DNA of 64,000 nt, taken from the NCBI GenBank assembly GCA_022774705.1, contig JALFLM010000005.1:1-64000 (forward strand). Reading direction: 5' to 3'. Of the stretch, positions 8,103 through 16,370 are shown one piece after another. This DNA comes from Lachnospiraceae bacterium (GTDB taxonomy: Bacteria; Bacillota; Clostridia; Lachnospirales; Lachnospiraceae). Under the pieces are notes generated by a model. The model saw nothing but the letters and a program-made list of their open reading frames with translations. It was not told where the DNA came from and made no database searches. The first letter of the stretch is position 1. Each line of letters opens with the position of its first letter. Both the position numbers and the translations under genes were made by a program.

Positions 8103-9095
8103 TTATTTCACAAAGTATGCTTTCAGTGCCTTATTGAACTGTAATGTCTTTTCTCCCACTAATCTGGCCGCACATAACGGATACTGATCCGGCAATATTT
8201 CAGATGCTCCTTCAGGCTCCCAGTAGAATATTCCCATTTCTTCCTGATCGATTTCCTTCATAGCATCAACAGCATCCCGTATAGTCCTGTAGCTGCTTTC
8301 TTCATCATAATCCAACCCGCCGATTTCGACGATCATTACGGGCTTATGATATTCTTCCGCGTAGTGCTTCAGATAGCCGGAAAGACGTTCTTTATCACTT
8401 TCGTACTGTTCCCAATAAGGATAGTACGAAAATCCCATGATATCAGTCTTTCCGTTATTTGCAAAGAAATTCTGCCAGAACGGTTCACATAACTCCTCAC
8501 TGCACACAGCTGCCAGATGGGTAATTACCTGACAATCCGGGCATACTTCTTTCACTGCATCATACCCGGAATTCAGGAAACGTACCAATGCTTCCGGGGC
8601 CTCTTTTAAGCTGCCTTTTGGCCACATCATACCGTTATTGATCTCATTCCCCACCTGAGCCCATTCCGGATAGATATCATGCTCTGCTAATAACTGCAAC
8701 ACTTCTTTGGTGTGCTGGTAAACCCTTTTTTCCAGCTGCTCATCACTTTCATTTTTCCATGCTTCCGGTATATCCTGGATCACAGGATCTGCGAAATGGT
8801 CACTGTAATGAAAGTCGATCATCAGCTTCATACCCTGTTCCTTCACGCGTTTTGCCATCTGAAGCACACCCTGTGCGTCACAGAAACCCAGCATCACCTT
8901 CTCATTTTCTCTCTTCATCCAGAAAGAATCTTCGGGTGGATTCACAAAAACACGCAGACGTATCGCATGAACCCCCAGCTGCTCCAGTATATCCAATATA
9001 TCCGCTTCATTTCCATTGTCATCCAGCCAGCGATATCCCATGGACTCAAGCTGCGCAGCCCAGCCAAGATCCACACCAAATATCATTTTTTTCAT
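8103..9095 (-). CDS. GH53 endo-beta-1,4-galactanase, no signal peptide
   Basis: GH53 enzymes cut beta-1,4-galactan, the side chain of pectic type-I arabinogalactan, into short galacto-oligosaccharides. The protein is 330 aa and starts directly with the catalytic barrel (MIFGVDLGW). Marks are IRLRVFVNPP, the acid/base Glu in QVGNEINNG, and the nucleophile Glu in MIVEIGG. Known galactanases are usually secreted; this one has no signal sequence and would act in the cytoplasm on imported oligosaccharides. The ATG at 9095 has RBS AGGAGA and follows the stop of the zinc-ribbon gene by 11 bp, so it belongs to the same transcript. GH42 downstream would complete digestion to galactose. Confidence 0.92.
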   Translation of the reverse strand: MKKMIFGVDLGWAAQLESMGYRWLDDNGNEADILDILEQLGVHAIRLRVFVNPPEDSFWMKRENEKVMLGFCDAQGVLQMAKRVKEQGMKLMIDFHYSDHFADPVIQDIPEAWKNESDEQLEKRVYQHTKEVLQLLAEHDIYPEWAQVGNEINNGMMWPKGSLKEAPEALVRFLNSGYDAVKEVCPDCQVITHLAAVCSEELCEPFWQNFFANNGKTDIMGFSYYPYWEQYESDKERLSGYLKHYAEEYHKPVMIVEIGGLDYDEESSYRTIRDAVDAMKEIDQEEMGIFYWEPEGASEILPDQYPLCAARLVGEKTLQFNKALKAYFVK

Positions 9096-9106
9096 GTTAC
9101 AATCTC

Positions 9107-9325
9107 CTAGTCAAAGTCAAATTTGGTAAACCTCTTGTACATTGCCTTATATTTGGTTCTTACCATCTCATTTCCTGCCAGAACATCTTTTTCCTTACCC
9201 GTATACTGGCAGCGCAGACAATAGTACTCATCCTTTTCTTTATCATAGAACATGTCGATATCCAGGTCCCTCATGAAGCAGGACGGACACCTGTAATTTA
9301 ATTTGCCTTTTCCAGCTTGAGCCAT
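9107..9325 (-). CDS. Small zinc-ribbon protein of the galactan locus
   Basis: A 72-aa protein with two Cys pairs, CPSC (about residue 13) and CLRC (about residue 37), spaced as in a zinc ribbon and followed by a basic, aromatic tail. No enzyme motif is present. Its start overlaps the end of the upstream 610-aa gene by 28 bp, and GH53 follows after 11 bp, so it is embedded in the operon and probably translated by coupling. Function is not recognised. Its position suggests a link to the upstream unknown protein or to regulation of the locus. Confidence 0.75.
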   Translation of the reverse strand: MAQAGKGKLNYRCPSCFMRDLDIDMFYDKEKDEYYCLRCQYTGKEKDVLAGNEMVRTKYKAMYKRFTKFDFD

Positions 9326-11130
9326 GTTGTGAAGACCTCCTTATCTGATACTTTTTTCTTATAACCTAATGTAAACATAGGAGAAAATGCATATCCCTCA
9401 CGGACATACCCTTCTGCACCTTCAGACGCTTCCATTGATACTTTTGTATCAATTGCAGGAATAACTGCAGATACTGCCCTGGCATTTACAAGACTTTCTT
9501 CTCTGCACTTGTATTCATAGATGATTTCCTTCTCATCGTCTCCTTCGCATCGGAGAATAATGCCGTTCATGTCTTCCGGGTATTCTGTTGTTCCGTAGCA
9601 GGCTACCATATATTCCTGAATCTCCACCTGTGCCTCCGGATTGCTCATTTCAAGAATCTCGCGCTCAATGCGAATGGTTCCTGTACCTTCCTCAAAGAAT
9701 AATCTGCTCTGCAGTTTTACGGTCAGATCATAAAATTCGATATCAACCGGATCCAGCGTCAGGATTCTTCTATTTCCTTCCTGTGAGAAATGCGCCTTTG
9801 TACGGCACAGACACAGATCCACTTCTTCCCCGCCATAACAGATCTTTGCACTGCGGATGGTTCCTTCTCCTGCATAATGAGTGAAATAACCTGCACGGTA
9901 TTTTTCCTGAATCAGGAACGGATAGGATGCATCCTGCACATGCTTTGTTCCGATACCTACTTCCCATTTCAGTTTTGCTGCATAAGGGCGAAGATCGAAG
10001 ATCGCACCGCCCTGATCCATATTAACACCGGCTCTCATATACGGATCTGTATACCAGAACAGCTGCTTGTCAGAACCATAGAGAATATCTCTCCATAATG
10101 CACATTCCGGCTCTGTATAGGTTTTCTTCTTACGGTAATAATCTGCAAATTCCGACATGGTCATGTCAATCAGCTTGCCTTCCTTCTTTAGATCGCCGTA
10201 GTATTTGCAGCCATCTGAATAAGATTTAAGGAGAAGTTCATAGGGAGCTTCCCAACGTCCCATTTTATTCATCCAGCCGGGCCCTACAAACATCATGTTG
10301 TAAGCATAACCATTATTGTATTTCCCCTGTGCCCGATACTGGTCTATCAGATTGTAAAGATAGGGGAATTCCCATGTTTTGGAATCATAAATCATGCCTC
10401 GAAGTACATTCTGCGGATGGGTTCCAAAATTGGATCCATTACCGTCATAACATGCCAGAAGGTCTCTGGAAAGATGGGGAATTGCAACGATTCCGCTGTC
10501 TTCTTCTTCATTGGCCGCCGGTGCATGAGTATTCTGTTTAGACGGAATCCAGGGTGCCCAGGGACCTCCGTCAAATAAAGTATACCATGAATTGTTGCAT
10601 GTATGGTAAGCTTTCGGTCCTTCCTCCCAGCAGGTAGCAATCGCACATTTAACAGAAGGATATTTTTCCTTAATATAATTAGTAAGCTCTGCATCCATAT
10701 AATAAGAACCTGTAGACTCCGGATAGAAACCAAAGATATCATGGAATTTGCCGAATACATCATCTACAATTGTCTTTTTATCCTCCATGGAGAACATCCA
10801 GATGCAAAAGTCTTTTGTTTTATATTTCTCGCGGAATTCTTCACAGGGCAGTCCCAGTAAAGATAAAGCAATTTCATCGCCGTATACTTCATGATCATGC
10901 TTTGCAATTTCAACTGCCTCCTGATTGAAAAGAGCTGCATAAGTCATGTGAATAGTGACTTTCAGTCCATTTTCGTGGGCAAGTCTCTGCTGTGTCTTGA
11001 AGATATCAAGAGATTCGGTAAGGAGTTTCTTATCTCCGATATCCTCTTCTTTTCCATGTCCGGTCACGGTAGCAGAATACTCCGGAACCATCTCCGGTCT
11101 ATGGATTACATTCAAAATGAATTCTTCCAT
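9298..11130 (-). CDS. Unrecognised 610-aa protein in the galactan locus, possible new carbohydrate-active enzyme
   Basis: No family was recognised with confidence. The start is ATG 11130 with RBS AAAGGAG 6 nt upstream; an in-frame TTG 15 bp further up overlaps that RBS and is unlikely. The N-terminal 300 residues alternate hydrophobic strands and acidic or aromatic segments, as a (beta/alpha) barrel would. Notable spots are VIHRPEMVPEY, HDHEVYGDEIALSLLG, FYPESTGSYYMDAE and a Trp-rich stretch (WYTLFDGGPWAPWIPSK). This loosely recalls NodB-deacetylase or GH57/GH38 barrels. The second half looks beta-rich. There is no signal peptide. It sits between the transporter genes and the zinc-ribbon, GH53 and GH42 genes, so a cytoplasmic role in modifying imported oligosaccharide is inferred. 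Confidence 0.8.
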   Translation of the reverse strand: MEEFILNVIHRPEMVPEYSATVTGHGKEEDIGDKKLLTESLDIFKTQQRLAHENGLKVTIHMTYAALFNQEAVEIAKHDHEVYGDEIALSLLGLPCEEFREKYKTKDFCIWMFSMEDKKTIVDDVFGKFHDIFGFYPESTGSYYMDAELTNYIKEKYPSVKCAIATCWEEGPKAYHTCNNSWYTLFDGGPWAPWIPSKQNTHAPAANEEEDSGIVAIPHLSRDLLACYDGNGSNFGTHPQNVLRGMIYDSKTWEFPYLYNLIDQYRAQGKYNNGYAYNMMFVGPGWMNKMGRWEAPYELLLKSYSDGCKYYGDLKKEGKLIDMTMSEFADYYRKKKTYTEPECALWRDILYGSDKQLFWYTDPYMRAGVNMDQGGAIFDLRPYAAKLKWEVGIGTKHVQDASYPFLIQEKYRAGYFTHYAGEGTIRSAKICYGGEEVDLCLCRTKAHFSQEGNRRILTLDPVDIEFYDLTVKLQSRLFFEEGTGTIRIEREILEMSNPEAQVEIQEYMVACYGTTEYPEDMNGIILRCEGDDEKEIIYEYKCREESLVNARAVSAVIPAIDTKVSMEASEGAEGYVREGYAFSPMFTLGYKKKVSDKEVFTTWLKLEKAN

Positions 11131-11162
11131 TTTTACTCCTTTCAAATTACAAAATTTGAGTT

Positions 11163-11210
11163 AAAAATATCCGGTACCCCAGCAAATCATATTGCATGGG
11201 GCTTGCCGGA
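11163..11210 (-). terminator. Hairpin between permease and enzyme genes
   Basis: On the minus strand TCCGG...CCCC pairs with GGGG...CCGGA, an interrupted stem, and runs into ATTTTTAA. It lies between the second permease stop and the 610-aa gene. It could be a partial terminator or RNA-processing element that lowers enzyme relative to transporter expression. Confidence 0.55.
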
Positions 11211-11228
11211 CAGAAATTTGCTATATCA

Positions 11229-12059
11229 TTACTTAACAGCGCCGGTAATACCTTCTGCAAACTGTTTCTGTAAGACGAAGAATACTACCATCGTAGGTAC
11301 AGAACAGAACAATACGCCTAACATCAGTACACCATAATCGGTTGTATATCCGGATGCCAGATTGGCAATCAGCATAGGCATGGTCTGTGCCTTTGTATCG
11401 GTCATGATTACCTTCGGCCACAGGTATGCATTCCATGCATTCATGAATGTGATAACTGCTGCTGCCGCATAGGTGGATTTCATCATTGGTGCATACATAC
11501 GATAGAAAATCTGAAGTTCGGTCAGGCCATCAATACGCGCTGCTTCCATAACATCGATTGGGAAGTTTCTGGAATTCTGACGGAACATCATGATCAGAAA
11601 TGGTGTTGACAATGAGGGAAGGATGAAGCCCCATACAGAGTTCAGCAGCCCTACGCCTGAAATCATCTTAAACAACGGAATCATGGTTGCAACACCGGGA
11701 ATCATCATGGCAAGCAGCAGAATGCTGAATACCATATCCTTCTGCTTATCATGATATAACTCAAATCCATAACCTGCCAATGAGCAGATAATCAGCGCCA
11801 GAACAGTCTGCACAATTGCGTACAGGAAGGAATTTGCCAATGCTCCCCACAGATCCTGGCTTGAAACCAGATTCTGGAAATTCTGTAATAAATATCCTCC
11901 GGGTAAAATTCTTCCCTGTGCAACATCATAGGACTCATTCGTGGCTGCAGAAATCATCCAGTAAAACGGGAATACCGAAATAAATGATACAATCGCCAAG
12001 AAGATATATGTCGGAATTAATCGACGCTGAATCATGCTTCTATTATTTTTCCTAGTCAC
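11229..12059 (-). CDS. CUT1 sugar ABC transporter permease, MalG/LacG type
   Basis: This is one of the two inner-membrane permeases that take oligosaccharides from the binding lipoprotein. It has six predicted membrane segments, the first at IFLAIVSFISVFPFYWM. The EAA loop MEAARIDGLTELQIFYRMYAP contacts the ATPase. Length is about 276 aa, normal for the family. A GTG at 12059 overlaps the stop of the upstream permease and has AGGTG 6 nt before it, so it is preferred over the GTG 9 bp upstream. No ATPase gene is present in the locus; CUT1 systems in Firmicutes often share a single MsmK-type ATPase encoded elsewhere. Confidence 0.92.
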   Translation of the reverse strand: MTRKNNRSMIQRRLIPTYIFLAIVSFISVFPFYWMISAATNESYDVAQGRILPGGYLLQNFQNLVSSQDLWGALANSFLYAIVQTVLALIICSLAGYGFELYHDKQKDMVFSILLLAMMIPGVATMIPLFKMISGVGLLNSVWGFILPSLSTPFLIMMFRQNSRNFPIDVMEAARIDGLTELQIFYRMYAPMMKSTYAAAAVITFMNAWNAYLWPKVIMTDTKAQTMPMLIANLASGYTTDYGVLMLGVLFCSVPTMVVFFVLQKQFAEGITGAVK

Positions 12060-12951
12060 GTGTATCACCTACTTTCATATTGATAAATGCCAGAATACCT
12101 ACCATAATAAATACGAAGAATGCCATCGCAGTCGCATATCCAAAGTTTGCAACACCGGTACCGAATGTGTTGTTGTAGATGTAATGTGACATTGTAATAG
12201 TTGAGTTTGCAGGACCGCCATTTGTCAGGTTAACGGACTCATCGAACAACTGTAATGTACCATTGATTGACATGATAAATGTCATGATAATGGTAGGTTT
12301 CAAAAGCGGAACAGTAATTTTCCAGAATGTATTCCATCCGTTTGCTCCGTCGATCTTAGCTGCTTCATATACAGAATATTCAATATTCTGAAGACCTGCC
12401 AGATAGAATACCATGTTATATCCTGTCCATCTCCAGATCAATGCGATAATAATAACTGCCTTCGCACTCACAGGATTACCCAGGAAATTGTAATTTTCTG
12501 ATAAAATATGTAAATTAACAAGAATCGAGTTAATCAGACCTTCTGTTGCAAATAAGGACTTAAAAATCAAAGAATAAGAAACCAGCGCAGTCGCACACGG
12601 TAAGAATACGCATGTACGGAAGAACCCTTTAAATTTTAAATCTTTATTATTCAGTAACTGTGCCAGCAAAATGGCAAGTACCAGCATGATGGGTACCTGA
12701 ATTGCCAGATAAAGAAAAGTATTTCCTACAGAACGCAGGAACAATTGGTCCGAAAACATTCTGGTATAGTTGTAAAAAATCGGTTCCGACCATTTCATGT
12801 TTGCACTGGAACCGGTTTTCAGTGAAGTAATAAACGCACTGATCATCGGCCAGAAGCTCATGACAGCAATCATCAATGAAGCTGGAGCTAAAAACAGCCA
12901 ACCGGCCCTTGACTGCTTCTGAAGCAGATTCATTCCTTTTTTCTTTTTCAC
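12052..12951 (-). CDS. CUT1 sugar ABC transporter permease, MalF/LacF type
   Basis: The partner permease is 299 aa with six predicted membrane helices (the first at AGWLFLAPASLMIAVMSFW) and the EAA loop YEAAKIDGANGWNTFWKITVP. The start is GTG 12951 behind GGAGG with 7 nt spacing. It lies 120 bp downstream of the binding-protein gene and overlaps the next permease by 8 bp, the usual binding protein-permease-permease order. Confidence 0.93.
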   Translation of the reverse strand: MKKKKGMNLLQKQSRAGWLFLAPASLMIAVMSFWPMISAFITSLKTGSSANMKWSEPIFYNYTRMFSDQLFLRSVGNTFLYLAIQVPIMLVLAILLAQLLNNKDLKFKGFFRTCVFLPCATALVSYSLIFKSLFATEGLINSILVNLHILSENYNFLGNPVSAKAVIIIALIWRWTGYNMVFYLAGLQNIEYSVYEAAKIDGANGWNTFWKITVPLLKPTIIMTFIMSINGTLQLFDESVNLTNGGPANSTITMSHYIYNNTFGTGVANFGYATAMAFFVFIMVGILAFINMKVGDTRD

Positions 12952-13070
12952 TTGGAATCCTCCATTTGAAAGCAGAGCAGGGAGAACGGTAATTCATTTT
13001 CCCCGCTCTTTCAAAAATCTCTTAGTCTATAATCTCAATGTCAGTTATTCAATTATCAGCTGTGGAAATA

Positions 13071-14387
13071 TCAGTTGCCCATTTCGAAATTCAGCTGATC
13101 TTCTGCGTTTTTAAGTTCCTCATCCATATTACCGCCGTTAATAATATTAACGATTGCAGCTGCTAACTGAGTACGGCAGGTATAGTGATACGAGCTCTGC
13201 TCAATAATCTGTACGTGAGTTCCCATCTCTGCAATATCTGCATAGATTGGAGTATTATTAAAATACTCCACACCTTCATTATAAACTTCTGACTGGCCCG
13301 CAGGAATATATGTAGAAACAACACCGCCATTCTTCAGCGCATTGTCATAAGTTGCTGTTGCACCTTCACCGCCGCCGAATGTATATGCAAGGAAATCCTT
13401 AGCAAGCTCTGTATTCTTGCAGTTAGCTGTGATATACAGAGAAGCTCCGCCGTTGGATGCATAGCCTTCTTTTCCGCCATCCAGTGTAGGCATACTTGTG
13501 ATTTCCCACTTTCCGCTGTTAGCCTCAACTTTTTCGATAGTAGGAATGATCCAGTTCCCGTTCATAACACCTGCAACCTGATCACCCTGGATTGCCTTAT
13601 CCGTGTAATCTGACCAGCTGTTGGTAAGAAGAAGAACACCTTCCTTAGCCATGTCTACAATAGTCTGAACAACTCTCTTCAATGTTTCGTTCTCTGTGAT
13701 ATAAGGTTTTCCATCCTTGAACTGAGATACACCTTCAGCCTGAAGCATCAGATAGATAAGGTCATTTCCATCGCCATCCATGCACATCAGATACTTGCCG
13801 GTCTTTTCTTTTACAACTTTACCGATTTCAATAAACTGATCCCATGAAATTCCTGTCAGATCGTCGATTGTATATCCGCACTGTTCAAGAAGATCTACAC
13901 GGTAAGCAGTAATAACAGTACCACCATCTACCGGCACACCATAGTGAACACCGTCAATAGTAGAGTAGTCCAGTTTTTCTGCTGAGAAATCATCCCACTT
14001 AATATCTGCATCATTAACATCCTGCCATGCATCCGGATAATCACTTACATACTGATGAATCCAGTGATCCTGGAATAATACAATATCCGGTAATGAATCA
14101 TACTTGCCTGATGAAGCTGCTGTTGTGATAGCAGTTTCAATATCGCCTGATCCGGATTGCTCACGGAGATCAAGAACAAAGTCCGGATTTTTCTCTTTGT
14201 AGGCTTCTGCAGCTGCCTGAATAGCCGGAATGTTAAAGCTCGGGTCCCATGCATAAACTACCAGTGTGTTCTCGTCTCCGCCAGCAGCAGAGTTTCCGCC
14301 ATCTGATGCTCCTCCGTTGCCGCCGCAGGCAGTCAGAGATAATGCCATAGTTCCTGCAAGCAGCATTGAAATTAATCTTTTTTTCAT
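13071..14387 (-). CDS. Extracellular solute-binding lipoprotein of the galactan locus
   Basis: Captures the oligosaccharide outside the cell and hands it to the two permeases. It is 438 aa from ATG 14387 (RBS GGAGG); the open frame continues 17 codons upstream but without a better RBS. The signal peptide MKKRLISMLLAGTMALSLTA ends in the lipobox LTAC, followed by a Gly/Ser/Asn-rich tether. The rest has the type-1 SBP pattern (NTLVVYAWDPSF, GVPVDGGTVITAYRVDLLEQCGY, AGVMNGNW). Substrate is inferred from the neighbouring GH53 and GH42 genes, not from the protein itself. Confidence 0.92.
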   Translation of the reverse strand: MKKRLISMLLAGTMALSLTACGGNGGASDGGNSAAGGDENTLVVYAWDPSFNIPAIQAAAEAYKEKNPDFVLDLREQSGSGDIETAITTAASSGKYDSLPDIVLFQDHWIHQYVSDYPDAWQDVNDADIKWDDFSAEKLDYSTIDGVHYGVPVDGGTVITAYRVDLLEQCGYTIDDLTGISWDQFIEIGKVVKEKTGKYLMCMDGDGNDLIYLMLQAEGVSQFKDGKPYITENETLKRVVQTIVDMAKEGVLLLTNSWSDYTDKAIQGDQVAGVMNGNWIIPTIEKVEANSGKWEITSMPTLDGGKEGYASNGGASLYITANCKNTELAKDFLAYTFGGGEGATATYDNALKNGGVVSTYIPAGQSEVYNEGVEYFNNTPIYADIAEMGTHVQIIEQSSYHYTCRTQLAAAIVNIINGGNMDEELKNAEDQLNFEMGN

Positions 14388-14421
14388 GTTATTAGTCCTC
14401 CTTTTTATTATATAGAAGCAT

Positions 14422-14442
14422 CTTTGTGTAACGTGCACAAAG
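14422..14442. promoter_or_regulatory. Operator-like palindrome upstream of the binding-protein gene
   Basis: CTTTGTG (14422-14428) and CACAAAG (14436-14442) flank TAACGTG. The centre AACGT with flanking TGTG/CACA resembles LacI-family operators. It lies 35-55 bp before the binding-protein start. The LacI-type regulator encoded 2 kb upstream is the obvious candidate, which is inference. Confidence 0.5.
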
Positions 14443-14546
14443 ATTGCTCTTAAAATTTATTGCATGTATCTATAATTATACTTGTTTGGATTTTTCATTG
14501 TGTTCATATTCAATTAAAAAACAGGCATATTCGCTTTTTTATTGTA

Positions 14547-15056
14547 TTATGCAATAAATACTCTGTCCGCATACATGCGCTTCATTGCACTGATCATGTC
14601 CTCTTCCAGATCAAGAAGCAATTTGATTTTTCTCCTGTTCTCCATAATAATCATCGTATAATACGGGATGTCCGGTTCATATGAAGTATAATCATATTTC
14701 GGAAGCTTTTCCGTACCACCGTTTCTGCGATATTTCGCTACTGCCTCATGCCAGTTTGGTGCAACTACTTCCATGTTTTTAATATCCAGCTCATGTACCT
14801 CTCTGCGGCGGCGTTTTGCATGGATCACAGTAATCGTAAATGTATTTCCATCCAGCACATACTCATAATCCTTTTCGCTGTAAGCGTCATACAGAAAATA
14901 CAATCCTGCCATGAGCAGGGCCAGAAACATCATGCCGCGATCCAGTACAATTCCCGCAAGTATAAATAATACACACAGGAAAATCATCACCTTTTTTAAT
15001 ACTTTTGTAGATGTTTTCACACGTCTGTGAACTTCTTTTACCATTCTGTAATTCAT
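14547..15056 (-). CDS. Small membrane protein of unknown function
   Basis: About 169 aa. Two adjacent membrane segments (VMIFLCVLFILAGIVL and MFLALLMAGLYFLY) form a hairpin and are followed by a cytoplasmic, mixed alpha/beta domain rich in Arg and Glu. Proteins of this shape are common conserved hypotheticals in Lachnospiraceae; I do not recognise a function. The frame opens at 15068 with TTG; ATG 15056, behind AAGGG, is the likelier start. It follows the AraC-type gene by a few bases, so the two are probably cotranscribed. Confidence 0.7.
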   Translation of the reverse strand: MNYRMVKEVHRRVKTSTKVLKKVMIFLCVLFILAGIVLDRGMMFLALLMAGLYFLYDAYSEKDYEYVLDGNTFTITVIHAKRRRREVHELDIKNMEVVAPNWHEAVAKYRRNGGTEKLPKYDYTSYEPDIPYYTMIIMENRRKIKLLLDLEEDMISAMKRMYADRVFIA

Positions 15057-15061
15057 CTTTT

Positions 15062-15994
15062 TTACCAACCCTTAACTGCACTGATCTTATAATCCAGCAC
15101 CTGCCCAACATAATTATCCGAAGAACGCTTCCATTGATATGGTGTCATACCTGTGATCTTTTTGAAATTCCGATTAAAAGTCGATACGTTCGTATATCCC
15201 ACCCGATAGGCAACTTCTTCCATGGTGACGCTGCTCCTGAGCAGAATCTTACTCGCTTCCCGTATCCGAATCGCATTCACATAGTCACTCGGCATCATAT
15301 TCATGCATTTCTGAAAAATCCCGCGAAAATGGCTCTCACTGATATTGCATACATCTGCAAGATCCTTAATCCGGATATCTTCATTGTAATGCTTCTTCAC
15401 GTAGCCCAAAGCCGGATCAATCAGGAAACTCCTTGCATTCTTTTTTGTCATCTCATTCTCCACATTATGTATACGCAGAAGTTCCACCACGAGCGATTGC
15501 AAAAGCGCTTTCAGCTTCTCCTGATACATGTATGCCTTTCCGTCACATTCTCTGCGTATTTCAAGAATGATATTACTGATGCATAAATACTCTTCCCGGT
15601 AAAAAAAGTGCGCTGAGTCGTACAGTTTGTCCAGCAGATACTCCGTATCCAGTTTTTTGAAGGATGAATTCTTCATATCCTGCAAAATACTTTCCATATC
15701 CAGATACAGCCATTCCCAGAACGCAGTCGTTCCCGGAATTGTATTCATTGTATGAGGATACTTGGGCGGTATAATAGAAATGCATCCTTCCTCAAAAATT
15801 TTTACGCTGTCACACAATACACATGTCCCATAGCCTTCATGGCAGATTCCGATTTCCATATAATTATGGAAATGCAGCGTACCAATATCTTCTCCATAGG
15901 GCCGTCTCCACTCTTCCCCAAGAAGCGCCAGCACCTGACTATTTGCTCCCATTTCATAATATCGGAACTGAAGTTTTGATTTCTTTTTTGCCAT
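15062..15994 (-). CDS. AraC-family transcription regulator with cupin sensor domain
   Basis: Probable activator of the galactan locus. It is 310 aa from ATG 15994 (RBS AAGGG, 8 nt); a longer frame of 20 codons lacks an RBS. The N-terminal half is a cupin-type sugar-sensing domain (LHFHNYMEIGICHEGYG, CISIIPPKYPHT). The C-terminal 100 residues hold two helix-turn-helix motifs (IRIKDLADVCNISESHFRGIF and MEEVAYRVGYTNVSTFNRNF) and the family end GMTPYQWKR. It lies upstream of the transporter genes on the same strand. Whether it activates them, GH42, or both cannot be told from the sequence. Confidence 0.92.
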   Translation of the reverse strand: MAKKKSKLQFRYYEMGANSQVLALLGEEWRRPYGEDIGTLHFHNYMEIGICHEGYGTCVLCDSVKIFEEGCISIIPPKYPHTMNTIPGTTAFWEWLYLDMESILQDMKNSSFKKLDTEYLLDKLYDSAHFFYREEYLCISNIILEIRRECDGKAYMYQEKLKALLQSLVVELLRIHNVENEMTKKNARSFLIDPALGYVKKHYNEDIRIKDLADVCNISESHFRGIFQKCMNMMPSDYVNAIRIREASKILLRSSVTMEEVAYRVGYTNVSTFNRNFKKITGMTPYQWKRSSDNYVGQVLDYKISAVKGW

Positions 15995-16210
15995 AATGTA
16001 TCCCTTCGCTTTACCACTGCAGATTTCGATATTCTGACGGTGTACAGACCTCATACAAATTCCAAAGTTACTCTATATAATGCTTGAAAGTTGCTCTATT
16101 GCGTATTTTATTGTTTTTGTACAATCGGTTGCTCTTGATTGCAAGTATATCACCTTTACGCTTTTTTGTCAATCAGCTTTTAAAATACCTGTTTTTTATA
16201 TAAAAAACGC

Positions 16211-16247
16211 AAAAATGCTCGTTTTTTGGAAAAAAACGAGCATTTTT
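16211..16247. terminator. Perfect 17-bp hairpin between LacI- and AraC-type genes
   Basis: The arms 16211-16227 and 16231-16247 pair perfectly around 3 nt. They start with A-runs and end with T-runs, so the hairpin could terminate either strand. On the minus strand a second T-run (GCGTTTTTTATA) follows. It insulates the AraC-type gene from the LacI-type gene. Confidence 0.8.
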
Positions 16248-16321
16248 CTCTCTGTTTTTGAACAACATCGGTTGTCTAAACTATCTTTTATCTCTCCATT
16301 TTGCGCAACAAAGGCAACAAA

Positions 16322-16355
16322 GAAATCCCCCGCTTCTGCTAACGCAGGGGATTTC
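16322..16355. terminator. Terminator after the LacI-type gene
   Basis: GAAATCCCC (16322-16330) pairs with GGGGATTTC (16347-16355). It lies 16 bp past the LacI-type stop codon, and the 17-bp hairpin at 16211 follows, so the two form a tandem terminator. Confidence 0.75.
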
Positions 16356-16370
16356 TTTCATGATCCATCA

